A stretch of DNA of 55,214 nt from an uncultured Bermanella sp. (GTDB taxonomy: Bacteria > Pseudomonadota > Gammaproteobacteria > Pseudomonadales > Oceanobacteraceae), in contig CAJXRF010000034.1 of assembly GCA_913058575.1 (NCBI GenBank), positions 1 to 55,214 of the forward strand, given 5' to 3'. The notes below the pieces were generated by a model. It saw only the letters and a list, made by a program, of their open reading frames with translations, did not search any database and was not told the DNA's origin. The position numbers were made by a program, and so were the translations under genes. This document shows positions 45,981 to 54,838 of this stretch, one piece after another; the first letter of the stretch is position 1; each line of letters opens with the position of its first letter.

Positions 45981-46011
45981 GGACTTAACGTTGCAATAAA
46001 GCACTAAACAA

Positions 46012-46040
46012 AAAAAGGGCAACTTAATGTTGCCCTTTTT
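46012..46040. terminator. Bidirectional terminator between convergent genes
   Basis: AAAAAGGGCAAC pairs with GTTGCCCTTTTT around TTAAT. A-tract and T-tract flank both sides, so it can serve the SDR gene on the plus strand and the membrane protein gene on the minus strand. Confidence 0.88.
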
Positions 46041-46067
46041 AATACACGAAAACAGATAAAAAGAAAA

Positions 46068-46721
46068 CTACGCTTCTTTATCTTTCCAATCCAATACGCC
46101 CGTTAAGAAATACAGGGCAATTAACAATGCCAACCACCATTCAATGGCATTAATAATCAGTTCGCCTTCTTTTAATAACGCTAAAATTAAAAAAACGGCA
46201 ATCATAATGCCTTGGATAATCACATTGTATAATTTTCCTTTATAAGAAAGGTTTGACAACTTTGTTTTCAACCCACTTTTATGCAGTAAATAGGTATCGA
46301 TGGACTGAGCGATAAAACTTAAAATAAAGAAAAACACCGCCCCTGCCACATGCACCGTCCAATTAATATCTTTGCGTTCTGGCACTAATACGGCCGTCGC
46401 TACAATTAAACAGATGGCCCCTAATATGCCAATGATGGCACTGGCATTGTTGAGTTTGGATGCTTTTGCTAGTTGGGTGTTTAAATGTTGATGATTAAAT
46501 GCCCACCACACACAAAATAACGCGCAGGCCGCAATCATTCCACCACGAAACCAATAGCCTTCGGGGCTTTGTATGCCAGCATCAGTAATATTGAGGCACC
46601 CTTGGAAAAAGGGGTTACAGGTTTCTACATGGCCTAATTGAAAACTAATAACGTAACTTATTAAGATAATGCCTTGGGACACTAAAAAACATAAAACCGC
46701 TAAACGTTGTGGCAGATTCAT
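46068..46721 (-). CDS. Multi-pass inner membrane protein of unknown function
   Basis: This 217-residue protein has AAGGAGTGAG as ribosome site. It has about six membrane helices: LAVLCFLVSQGIILISYVIS, then FRGGMIAACALFCVWWAF, AIIGILGAICLIVATAVLV, VHVAGAVFFFILSFIAQSI, NVIIQGIMIAVFLILALL and WWLALLIALYFLTGVLDW. The first loop contains two cysteines (CNPFFQGC). The layout recalls Frag1/DRAM-like or DUF998-like membrane proteins, but I cannot assign it. It is convergent with the SDR. Confidence 0.75.
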   Translation of the reverse strand: MNLPQRLAVLCFLVSQGIILISYVISFQLGHVETCNPFFQGCLNITDAGIQSPEGYWFRGGMIAACALFCVWWAFNHQHLNTQLAKASKLNNASAIIGILGAICLIVATAVLVPERKDINWTVHVAGAVFFFILSFIAQSIDTYLLHKSGLKTKLSNLSYKGKLYNVIIQGIMIAVFLILALLKEGELIINAIEWWLALLIALYFLTGVLDWKDKEA

Positions 46722-47002
46722 AAACTCACTCCTTGTGGATGTTTTTGTGAAGCATGAAGATTCTATGGGCGGCTTTCAAGTAACTTTTTATTTTTTGGGT
46801 ATGAAATGATCAAGGGAATATGAGTTAAAGAAGTTTGATTAAAAACCACCCAACAGAATGTAAGCCAAATAGAAAAGGCACCAGGCATGTATTTAGTCAT
46901 GTGTGAAATATAAATATTCAATACTTTTTTTAAAGCCCCATAAAAATTCATTTAATTACGGCAATTCACTTTAAGCACCCTAACCGATAGGCAAAGGGCG
47001 AG

Positions 47003-47411
47003 TCAGAAATGCAGGCTTACAGGTTGAGTCTCAATATAAGTATCCACCTGATATTCTGATTCAGTATCTGAATTCTCTGGGGCAGCTGGGTTAATATATT
47101 TAAAAATTCACCAGCTATTTCCTCTATGGACATACTTTCTGCTTGGGGCTTGAGTTTATCCAGTGCCCCTTTTAAAGCCGACTTTTGCTCATCTGAAAGA
47201 CTCGATAAAGCGTCTTTAACCTCTGCTTGCTGCGCAGAAGATAAACTGGATACCGCCTCGCTAAGCCTGGAGGGATGCCATTAAATAGGCCTTGGGGAGG
47301 GCCAAGGTGCTCATTAACTTGATTATTTTTAGCAAGGGGTGGCCCCACTTTTTGTGCAGAGCTTTTGGTGAATGTCATGGGACTTAGTTGAATGTGCATG
47401 TGGTTCTCCAT
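47003..47411 (-). pseudogene. Twice-frameshifted small protein gene
   Basis: The frame starts at 47411 (MENHMHIQLSPMTFTKSSAQ) and runs to about GIPPGL near 47265. Coding sense then continues in another frame as SEAVSSLSSAQQAEVKDALS and EEIAGEFLNI, and switches again near 47100 to PAAPENSDTESEYQVDTYIE, ending with TGA at 47003-47005. The repaired protein would be about 135 residues, helical in the middle and acidic at the end. No family is recognised. Two real frameshifts indicate decay; sequencing error is the other possibility. Confidence 0.6.
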
Positions 47412-47634
47412 TTAACTGAATGTTTGTGAATGCCTTAATCACTCTACATTGGCTTGGGAGCCTTGGTTAAAGTTTGAATCTAATTTGCTCTGTCGCATTC
47501 AACTTAAGGCTAGTGGCAAAGCTTTGCTAAATTGTGCAGTAAATAAGGTGCCTTTTAAGCGCTCATTTAAGATGTTAATTGGAGTATCATTAGGGTCTGT
47601 ATTTCCCCTGTAAATTATCATAAAGAGCCGTACC

Positions 47635-48585
47635 GTGAACGCAGTATTTAAGGAAACCATTGAGCAGAAAAGCCAGGGGCTGTGCCTTTTGGAGCACCTA
47701 GAGCCCTGTATTCCTTATTTGAATCAAGAGGCTTGGCGTGCGTTGTTGCTTTGTGGTGGCATTCAACTGGATGGGAAGGTGGTGCTAGACAACGTTGTTT
47801 TACAAATGGGTCAGCAACTTGTTTATACCATTGCGGATTACCAAGAAGACCCTGTGAATGTAGGTTGGCGGCTTTTATGGGAAGGGACAGATATTTTTGC
47901 CATTCATAAACCTGCGAATTTACCTGTGAGTCGAACCACACGAAACGTATACAACACGCTAATACAGTTAGTGCGAAGAGAAAGCCCGTGGCCGGATGCG
48001 CATTTATTACACCGCTTAGATCTAGAAACCTCGGGTTTGATTCTATTATCAAAAGACAAGCAAGGGGCATCTTGTTGGCAGCCCCAGTTAAAAGCTCTTA
48101 TTCAACAAAAAATTTATCATGCTGTGGTGTATGGCATTCCGGAATGGCAAGAAACTGAATTTCAATGTGTGTTAAATACCCGTAAAGACAGCCCTATTCG
48201 ATGCCAAATGCATGTGTGTAGCGAGGAGGAAAAAGGCAAAGCCAGCCATACTCGTTTTAAAGTGATTGCCACTGGCAAGGGTTATTCACTGTTGGAATGT
48301 GAATTATTAACCGGGCGCAAACATCAAATTCGTGCGCACTTGGCTCATATGGGGCACCCCATTGTGGGGGATAAAATATACAGTCATGGGGGCGATTACT
48401 ATTTGAAACGCTTGCAAGATGCCGTTACGGTTCAAGATCAAGTACGTTTACAAACGCCTCATCATTTACTTCATGCTCAACAGCTAGTGATTAACCCCAG
48501 TCCTAATCAAAATAAGGTGTTAATAAATAATGATTACCCTGATGCCTTTCAAGCTTTCTGCTTAAAAGTAGGCTTAGCCACGTAA
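47635..48585 (+). CDS. RluA-family pseudouridine synthase
   Basis: This 316-residue protein converts uridine to pseudouridine in RNA. It starts with GTG preceded by AGAG. An S4-like N-terminal region (WRALLLCGGIQLDGKVVLDN) leads into the catalytic domain, with IFAIHKPANLPVSRTTRNVY and the catalytic aspartate in LLHRLDLETSGLIL (about residues 124-137). LLTGRKHQIRAHLAHMGHPI is the conserved RNA-binding segment. It is a stand-alone member; the RNA position modified cannot be assigned. Confidence 0.9.
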   Translation: MNAVFKETIEQKSQGLCLLEHLEPCIPYLNQEAWRALLLCGGIQLDGKVVLDNVVLQMGQQLVYTIADYQEDPVNVGWRLLWEGTDIFAIHKPANLPVSRTTRNVYNTLIQLVRRESPWPDAHLLHRLDLETSGLILLSKDKQGASCWQPQLKALIQQKIYHAVVYGIPEWQETEFQCVLNTRKDSPIRCQMHVCSEEEKGKASHTRFKVIATGKGYSLLECELLTGRKHQIRAHLAHMGHPIVGDKIYSHGGDYYLKRLQDAVTVQDQVRLQTPHHLLHAQQLVINPSPNQNKVLINNDYPDAFQAFCLKVGLAT

Positions 48586-48752
48586 GCGAATAGCGTCAAT
48601 AGAAGCACTAAGAGCTGTGTTGCTAAGTATTCCTCATAATGTCGTTCTAGTTAGCTGCACCTGCTTGAGCGGTGCACCTTAGCCCATTCAAGTTTTTTCC
48701 TGCAATGCGTTGCCCCGATGGTGTCATGCTTTAAATAAATGGACTATTTGTA

Positions 48753-48767
48753 ATAGTTAAAATCTAT
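48753..48767. promoter_or_regulatory. Putative OxyR half-site upstream of ahpC
   Basis: ATAGTTAAAATCTAT fits the OxyR element ATAGnTnnnAnCTAT at every fixed position. It lies about 130 bases upstream of ahpC. The second half-site expected further on is weak. Peroxide control of ahpC by OxyR is well established in other gammaproteobacteria. Confidence 0.6.
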
Positions 48768-48894
48768 TGTTTAAATTAAATCAATAAATTATACATATCC
48801 AATGGTTTGAATCACTATAGCCCCATGAAGTCAGCCAAGTGCACTTCCATTGAGAAATCTACCCATCGCTAATTAATAGTAAATAAGGATCAAC

Positions 48895-49464
48895 ATGTAC
48901 CAATCAATTATTAACACTAAACTTCAGCCTTTTAATGCCACTGCGTTTAGCAAAGGTGAATTTATTGAGGTAAGTGACAAAGACACGCAAGGCAAGTGGT
49001 CTGTATTTATGTTTTATCCTGCGGACTTCACTTTTGTTTGCCCAACGGAGCTAGGAGACTTGGCCGATCATTATGCACAGCTTCAAGAAATGGGTGTGCA
49101 AGTGTACAGCGTATCCACCGATACCCACTTCACACACAAAGCATGGCATGACAGTTCTGAGACCATTGGCAAAATAAACTTCCCAATGATTGGTGATCCA
49201 ACAGGTCGTATTAGCCGAAATTTTGGTGTCATGATTGAAGAAGAAGGTTTAGCACTGCGCGGTACATTTGTGGTGAACCCTGAAGGGGAAATTAAAGTGG
49301 CTGAAATTCATGATTTAGGCATTGGCCGCAGCGCTAAAGACTTGGTTCGTAAAATTCAAGCAGCACAATATGTGGCTGAACACGATGGTGAAGTGTGTCC
49401 AGCAGCATGGCAGCCAGGGGATGAAACATTGGCTCCATCTCTTGACTTAGTAGGTAAAATTTAA
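48895..49464 (+). CDS. ahpC: Alkyl hydroperoxide reductase subunit C (peroxiredoxin)
   Basis: AhpC reduces hydroperoxides and H2O2 in the cytoplasm and is recharged by AhpF. The 189-residue protein has the peroxidatic cysteine in FYPADFTFVCPTELGDLADH (about residue 49) and the resolving cysteine in DGEVCPAAW (about 168), as in typical 2-Cys peroxiredoxins. AAGGATC precedes the ATG. ahpF follows after a hairpin terminator, as in E. coli. Confidence 0.97.
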   Translation: MYQSIINTKLQPFNATAFSKGEFIEVSDKDTQGKWSVFMFYPADFTFVCPTELGDLADHYAQLQEMGVQVYSVSTDTHFTHKAWHDSSETIGKINFPMIGDPTGRISRNFGVMIEEEGLALRGTFVVNPEGEIKVAEIHDLGIGRSAKDLVRKIQAAQYVAEHDGEVCPAAWQPGDETLAPSLDLVGKI

Positions 49465-49478
49465 TTTAGCTCTTTGTA

Positions 49479-49520
49479 GTGAAGTTGCACGAATCTGTGC
49501 AACTTCACCTTTTTAATTTT
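49479..49520 (+). terminator. Partial terminator between ahpC and ahpF
   Basis: GTGAAGTTGCAC and GTGCAACTTCAC are perfect 12-base arms around GAATCT, followed by CTTTTTAATTTT. This can end most transcripts after ahpC, giving more AhpC than AhpF, or act as an mRNA 3' end stabiliser. Confidence 0.85.
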
Positions 49521-49602
49521 AACATTTTACCTCTTTTTTATTTTTACTCTTTGGGTCACTTAGGCCTTCACATTTAAAGGTAACCATTTTCAAGGAATCA
49601 TC

Positions 49603-51189
49603 ATGCTAGACACAAATATGAAACAACAGCTTAAAGCTTATCTTCAAAACCTTAAATCCCCTGTTGAGCTGGTGGTGTCTTTGGATGATAGCGATAACTC
49701 AAAAAAGATTTATAACCTTGCCCAAGACATAGCCAATTTAAGTGATTGGGTAAGTGTAAAAGAAGCCTCTGCACAAGAAGCTTCACAGCGTTCGCCTAAT
49801 ATGGAAGTACGCTCTATTAAAAAACACACCAGCATTAATTTCTCTGGTGTGCCCATGGGGCACGAATTTACCTCACTGGTGCTAGCACTTCTGCATTCAG
49901 GGGGCCATGAAATTAAACAAGAGCAAGCCATAAAAGATGAAATTGCACAAATATGTGTGCCGTTAAATTTTGAAATCTACATTTCACTCAGTTGTCAGAA
50001 TTGCCCTGAAGTGGTTCAGGCTTTAAATACTATGGCTGCCATTAACCCAAGCATCACGACGACTATGATAGACGGTGCCATGTTCCAAGAGGAAGTGACA
50101 CAGCGCAATATCATGGCGGTGCCTTCGGTTTACTTAAACGGTGAAGTGTTTGCTCAAGGGCGTATTTCCTTAAAAGAAATTTTAAAAAAACTCGACAGTA
50201 ATTCAGGGCAAAAAGAAGTTGAACAACTGAATGCTAAAAAACCGTTTGATGTTTTAGTGGTTGGAGGTGGCCCAGCAGGAGCGGCCGCTGCAATTTACGC
50301 TGCTCGTAAGGGCATTGTTACCGGCATAGTAGCAGAGCGTTTTGGTGGTCAAGTTATGGATACCATGGCCATTGAAAACTTTATTTCGGTTAAAAAAACC
50401 GAAGGCCCTAAATTGTCGGCTTCTTTAGAAGAGCATGTTCGTCAATACGATGTAGACATCATGACTCAGCAAAAAGCCAGCAACCTTATTCAAGCCAGCG
50501 AAACTGAGCACGGTTATATTGAGGTGGAACTTGAAAGTGGGGCCAGCTTGATTGCTAGATCGGTGATTGTCAGCACGGGAGCCCGCTGGAGAGAAATGAA
50601 GGTAGAGGGTGAGCAGGAGTATCGCAACAAAGGAGTGGCTTACTGCCCACACTGTGACGGGCCATTATTCAAAGGTAAGCCCGTGGCCGTCATTGGTGGC
50701 GGTAACTCTGGCATTGAAGCGGCTATTGATTTAGCAGGCATTACTTCCCACGTGACGGTACTGGAATTCGCCGACAGCTTGCGTGCCGATCAAGTTTTAA
50801 TTAATAAAGCCCAATCGTTACCTAATGTGAGCATTATTAAAATGGCGCAAACCACACAAGTGTTAGGCAACGGAAGTAAGGTTACCGGCCTTGAGTATAA
50901 AGACAGAAACACAGATGAAATAAAACAATTGGAAGTGGATGGCATTTTTGTACAAATTGGTTTAGTGGCCAATACCGAATGGTTAAAAGGCTCCGCTGTT
51001 CAGTTAAGCCCGCAGGGGGAAATTGACATTAACGCTAAGGGAGAAACCAGTATGTCTGGCGTGATGGCGGCTGGGGATGTGACCACTGTGCCCTTTAAGC
51101 AAATCATCATTGCCATGGGAGAAGGTGCCAAAGCTTCTTTAGCGGCCTTTGATTATTTGATTCGCAGTCCTATTATTGAAGAAAATTAA
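49603..51189 (+). CDS. ahpF: Alkyl hydroperoxide reductase subunit F
   Basis: AhpF is an NADH-dependent flavoprotein disulfide reductase that reduces AhpC. The 528-residue protein has the N-terminal double thioredoxin domain with the CxxC in [11 protein letters not shown] (about residues 127-137). The FAD-binding site is [20 protein letters not shown], the redox CxxC is YCPHCDG (about 347-353) and the NADH site is [32 protein letters not shown]-like [18 protein letters not shown] closes the FAD domain. Length matches AhpF. AAGGAA lies upstream of the ATG. Confidence 0.97.
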   Translation: MLDTNMKQQLKAYLQNLKSPVELVVSLDDSDNSKKIYNLAQDIANLSDWVSVKEASAQEASQRSPNMEVRSIKKHTSINFSGVPMGHEFTSLVLALLHSGGHEIKQEQAIKDEIAQICVPLNFEIYISLSCQNCPEVVQALNTMAAINPSITTTMIDGAMFQEEVTQRNIMAVPSVYLNGEVFAQGRISLKEILKKLDSNSGQKEVEQLNAKKPFDVLVVGGGPAGAAAAIYAARKGIVTGIVAERFGGQVMDTMAIENFISVKKTEGPKLSASLEEHVRQYDVDIMTQQKASNLIQASETEHGYIEVELESGASLIARSVIVSTGARWREMKVEGEQEYRNKGVAYCPHCDGPLFKGKPVAVIGGGNSGIEAAIDLAGITSHVTVLEFADSLRADQVLINKAQSLPNVSIIKMAQTTQVLGNGSKVTGLEYKDRNTDEIKQLEVDGIFVQIGLVANTEWLKGSAVQLSPQGEIDINAKGETSMSGVMAAGDVTTVPFKQIIIAMGEGAKASLAAFDYLIRSPIIEEN

Positions 51190-51203
51190 TTGTTCTTGGG
51201 AGT

Positions 51204-51224
51204 GCCCACACTTGTGGGCGTTTT
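51204..51224 (+). terminator. Terminator after ahpF
   Basis: GCCCACA and TGTGGGC pair around CT and are followed by GTTTT, 14 bases after the ahpF stop codon. Confidence 0.75.
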
Positions 51225-51584
51225 GATTGATGGGGTTAATTACAATAAAGGGGCCACTTAATCATTGAGTCAGTCTTATAGACTTTTGGATAAAACGAGT
51301 TAGAAAGGGACAAATCGTAGAGTAAAAATTCCTCTCGTTATTGTTTAGAGCTTTCAGTATTTTAGGCCGTGATAGCTTATCAAGTGATGTTTACTGGGCC
51401 CTTTAGCAAATGGACTGATTAAAAAATAGACGCTTGAAAGATTTGAAATAACCCGAATGTTTTCTAGGACACAACAGCGTCCTGTTTTGCCTTTGTGCGT
51501 CTTTATATGTCCTATTTGTGTCTAAATTTGACATGTTTATTTGGCAGGTGGAGTCATATTATGTGGGGATAATCATAAAAAAGA
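51225..51584. other. Intergenic region upstream of the PhoD-like gene
   Basis: About 360 bases with no gene. I looked for a PhoB box (CTGTCAT direct repeats) and found none convincing. A short dyad, AGGAC with GTCCT, lies near 51468-51485 but is weak. Confidence 0.4.
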
Positions 51585-54125
51585 ATGAGAAAGATGAATC
51601 TTACCCGCCGCAAGTTTTTAAACACCGTAGTTCTTAGCGCCAGTGCCGTTGCCGTAACCAGTTTAGTCGGTTGTGGTTCTGATTCAGATTCAAGCTCAAG
51701 TGATGGCCAATGCAGCTTTTCAAGTGATGTTTTTAAACACTCTATTATGTCTGGCGATCCTAGACAAAATAGCGTGATTTTATGGACCCGTGTAAACGAT
51801 GCCTGTGAATTGGCCGCCAGTAGAGACGTGAGTCTTATTGTGGAAGTGGCCACAGATAAAGAATTTACCAGCCTAGTATTAAGTGAAAGTGTTAATGTAC
51901 TTGCCGAATACGATCACAACATTAAACTGCGTTTAACCGGTCTAGATACTGATACCCGCTACTACTATCGCTTTGTGTACAGCAAAGACGGCAGCAACTA
52001 CAGCTCAAACACTGGCCGTACCCGCACAGCGCCACCGGCTGATTCTACCCGTAAAGTCCGTTTTGCTTATGCCAGTTGCCAAGACTTCATTGGTCGCTAT
52101 TACAACAATTACCTGAACCTGCTAACCGATGAAATGCTTAACGGAAGTGGCGAAGAGGGTGATGAAGGTTTAGATTTTGTCGTGCACCTAGGGGATTACA
52201 TATACGAAACCACAGGAGATCCAGACTTCCAAGAAGCGGCAGGTGATCGAATTGTCAGCTTCACCGATATCGATGGGGCGTTAAAGTTAGGCACGGCAGA
52301 CAAGCCTTATTACGCGGCACAAAGCTTAAGCAACTATCGCGAGCTGTATCAAACTTACCGCACCGATGCCTTACTGCAAAAAGTACAAGAAAACTTCCCT
52401 ATGATTGTGACCTGGGACGATCACGAATTTACCGATGACAGCTGGCAAGATACGAGCACCTACTTAAACGGTGTACCAGGGGAAACCAATCAGCTAACTC
52501 GTAAGCAAAACTCAGAACGTGCATATTTTGAAAGCATGCCTATTGACCATGAATATGCGTTTGAGGCTGCGGCGGTTGATGTCGATTCTGCCAATGCCCA
52601 GCAAATAGCCATGGGTATCAGTGATGAGCAATTGTTCCCGAATACCAAGATCTACCGTGACTTTACCTTTGGTAGTCAGGTTCATTTGTTGATGTCGGAT
52701 TTCCGTTCTAATAGACCTGATCACTTGATTCCTGAGGATGCGTTTCCGGGAACGGTTGCCGTAACTCAACAGAATCTGATTAATACATTAGTGGCTTTAG
52801 GAAAAATCCCGTCATCGGACTATTTCGCAGCGATTAAAGGTAGCTTCGACACTTACATCAATATTGATGATGCGCAATATTCCACTCAGTTAACCATGGC
52901 TAGATTAGTAACTAGACAGGGTTATGGGCTTGCTGCCACTAGTGAGGGCTCAAGCTTAACAGAAGCTCAAAAAACAGTTTATGCCGATAAAATTACGGGT
53001 ATGCAGTCGGTTCGATTTATTAACTTGTTATTAGAGCAAGCCCTTCCTTTTGCTACTGCATTTGGCGTGGTGGCATCCGGTACGACGTTAGCCGATGTTG
53101 TCATTACCGCCCCAGATGATGCTGAGGCGGGCATCTCTTATTTCCTAATGGGCAAAACCAGCTTCTTTGGTGAAATTGGCTCACGCTACTTTGTGGTGAA
53201 AGACACTTTTGACCTGTACGCGTTTTATAAAAATCAATTGGCCGAGAGCAAAACCGCTAATCCATATGGTGATGCTCAGATGACGTGGATGGCCACCCAG
53301 TTAGCCACTTCTTCACAAACCTGGAAAGTGTTGGGTAGTTCGGTTTCTTTCTCTCCGTTAGTTCTGGATATGCGTTCGACAGGTCGTGTCACTATCACTG
53401 GCGCCGATGTTATTGCGGCAACAGGGGAGACAGCAAATGCTGATGCGATTGCGACTGGAATTGAAGCTGGGCTGGCTGGGGTTATTGCAGCGTTTGGACT
53501 AGACGCAACTCTTGCTCTTTTAGCCAATCGATTTTATTTAAACGTCGATCACTGGGATGGTTTCCCAGTTTATAAAGCAGGCTTAATGAGCGATCCCACA
53601 GGTACAGGTTCAGATCATCTTGGTAAGAACGGTGTGATTAGCATCGCCGGTGATGTGCATTCTTCCTATATCGGTAAGCAGCCGTTAAGCAGTGATGGTG
53701 TGACGCGTTCATTCGATTTAACCACCTCATCCATTTCCTCAGGCACCTTTGGGCAGTTTATGAGTGGTGCGTTAACCGGTATTCTCGCTTCTACTGGGGC
53801 GACTGTGGACGCAACTCTACAAGGGGCTTTAGATTTCTTACAAGCTAACTGGTCTGTGTTTGTACAGGCTGCTAGTGGCCAGAGCATTATTGACCAGGGT
53901 ACTGGTGAAAGTAGTAGTACTACCTTAAAACGAGCCCGTTTAAATGAGCACAGCCTAGTCACAGTAGTTGCCGATGCAGCTAACATCGATTTCACTTATC
54001 ACTCCATTCCTGATGACGGTGACTTAGTGACTAAGAACTACTACGATGACGTGGATACTTTCTTGGGTAATGTAACCAAGAGCACGTACCGTATTGCTGA
54101 TAATGATATTAGCGAAGTGGTTTAA
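51585..54125 (+). CDS. PhoD-type alkaline phosphatase/phosphodiesterase, Tat lipoprotein
   Basis: The N-terminus NLTRRKFLNTVVLSASAVAV has a twin-arginine Tat signal, followed by the lipobox LVGCG with the cysteine near residue 30, so this is likely an exported, lipid-anchored enzyme. ATG 51594 is an equally good start. A PhoD N-domain (about residues 45-150) is followed by the metallophosphatase domain with VVHLGDYIYETTGD, VTWDDHEFTDDSW and ISIAGDVHSSYIG, which supply metal ligands in PhoD enzymes. The 846-residue chain is longer than typical PhoD (about 550), with extra sequence around 440-530 and 610-670. It probably releases phosphate from organic esters or teichoic-like polymers. Confidence 0.85.
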   Translation: MRKMNLTRRKFLNTVVLSASAVAVTSLVGCGSDSDSSSSDGQCSFSSDVFKHSIMSGDPRQNSVILWTRVNDACELAASRDVSLIVEVATDKEFTSLVLSESVNVLAEYDHNIKLRLTGLDTDTRYYYRFVYSKDGSNYSSNTGRTRTAPPADSTRKVRFAYASCQDFIGRYYNNYLNLLTDEMLNGSGEEGDEGLDFVVHLGDYIYETTGDPDFQEAAGDRIVSFTDIDGALKLGTADKPYYAAQSLSNYRELYQTYRTDALLQKVQENFPMIVTWDDHEFTDDSWQDTSTYLNGVPGETNQLTRKQNSERAYFESMPIDHEYAFEAAAVDVDSANAQQIAMGISDEQLFPNTKIYRDFTFGSQVHLLMSDFRSNRPDHLIPEDAFPGTVAVTQQNLINTLVALGKIPSSDYFAAIKGSFDTYINIDDAQYSTQLTMARLVTRQGYGLAATSEGSSLTEAQKTVYADKITGMQSVRFINLLLEQALPFATAFGVVASGTTLADVVITAPDDAEAGISYFLMGKTSFFGEIGSRYFVVKDTFDLYAFYKNQLAESKTANPYGDAQMTWMATQLATSSQTWKVLGSSVSFSPLVLDMRSTGRVTITGADVIAATGETANADAIATGIEAGLAGVIAAFGLDATLALLANRFYLNVDHWDGFPVYKAGLMSDPTGTGSDHLGKNGVISIAGDVHSSYIGKQPLSSDGVTRSFDLTTSSISSGTFGQFMSGALTGILASTGATVDATLQGALDFLQANWSVFVQAASGQSIIDQGTGESSSTTLKRARLNEHSLVTVVADAANIDFTYHSIPDDGDLVTKNYYDDVDTFLGNVTKSTYRIADNDISEVV

Positions 54126-54151
54126 CTTTAGTGACTTAGTACCCCGCTAGA

Positions 54152-54188
54152 AACAACAAAGCCCGCTTAATGCGGGCTTTGTTGTTTT
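54152..54188. terminator. Strong terminator after the PhoD-like gene
   Basis: AACAACAAAGCCCGC pairs with GCGGGCTTTGTTGTT around TTAAT, flanked by A and T runs. It can serve both the PhoD gene and the convergent DUF4399 gene. Confidence 0.88.
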
Positions 54189-54242
54189 GTTCATTTAGAG
54201 CCCTACGAAATAGGGCACCAAAAGCACTTCACAGAATAATGA

Positions 54243-54650
54243 TTACTTAACCGTAATGGTAATCTGTTTAGAAATAACCGGCTCTTTATGTGGTGTATGC
54301 ATTTTATCACCCATGATCAACTGTAAAGTGTGTTTACCCGGCGCTAACTCTAGGCTGGTTTCAGTTTGTCCTTTACCAAAATGCTTAACGTCTGCGCCCA
54401 TGGGCTTATCAAGCTCAGGTACCTTGCCATCGACAATTAAGTGATGGTGCCCTGAATTTTTAGGCCCCGTGCCAGCAGGGGACACCATCATGCCTTTCAA
54501 GCCAAATTCAATTTTCACAGGACTGCTCACGGTTGCACCATCAACGGGGCTTTTAATGAACACCTTGGGGTGCTGGTGAGCTTGAGAGTTCAGGCTAAGA
54601 GAGGCCAGTAGAGCAGCACAAGCGGCTAGGGCAGTAAAAGAACGTTTCAT
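54243..54650 (-). CDS. DUF4399-family periplasmic protein
   Basis: This 135-residue protein has a clear signal peptide (RSFTALAACAALLASLSLN, cleavage near SQA-HQ) and AAGGAAAA as ribosome site. The mature part is the DUF4399 domain: VFIKSPVDGATVSSPVKIEF, GTGPKNSGHHHLIVDGKVPE and LAPGKHTLQLIMGDKMHTPH. Its many histidines and methionines might bind metal, but the function of DUF4399 is unknown. It is convergent with the PhoD-like gene. Confidence 0.9.
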   Translation of the reverse strand: MKRSFTALAACAALLASLSLNSQAHQHPKVFIKSPVDGATVSSPVKIEFGLKGMMVSPAGTGPKNSGHHHLIVDGKVPELDKPMGADVKHFGKGQTETSLELAPGKHTLQLIMGDKMHTPHKEPVISKQITITVK

Positions 54651-54838
54651 GTTTTTCCTTAATGATTACGGTTATTAATAAATGATAGGCAATAGCCAGA
54701 GACTTTATAACAAATATGATTTATTACAATTGAAAATGCCCAATAGCACATGGGATAGTAAATAACAGTGGAGTTTCAATATTCAGAAATAGGGAGAGCC
54801 ATGCTAAAGACTCTTTATAAAGAGCCTTGAATGATCGC

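Noticed and set aside
46763-46951. 62-codon minus-strand ORF upstream of the membrane protein
   Set aside because: It has no ribosome site and no recognisable domain, and it sits in AT-rich intergenic DNA; composition gives no clear coding signal.
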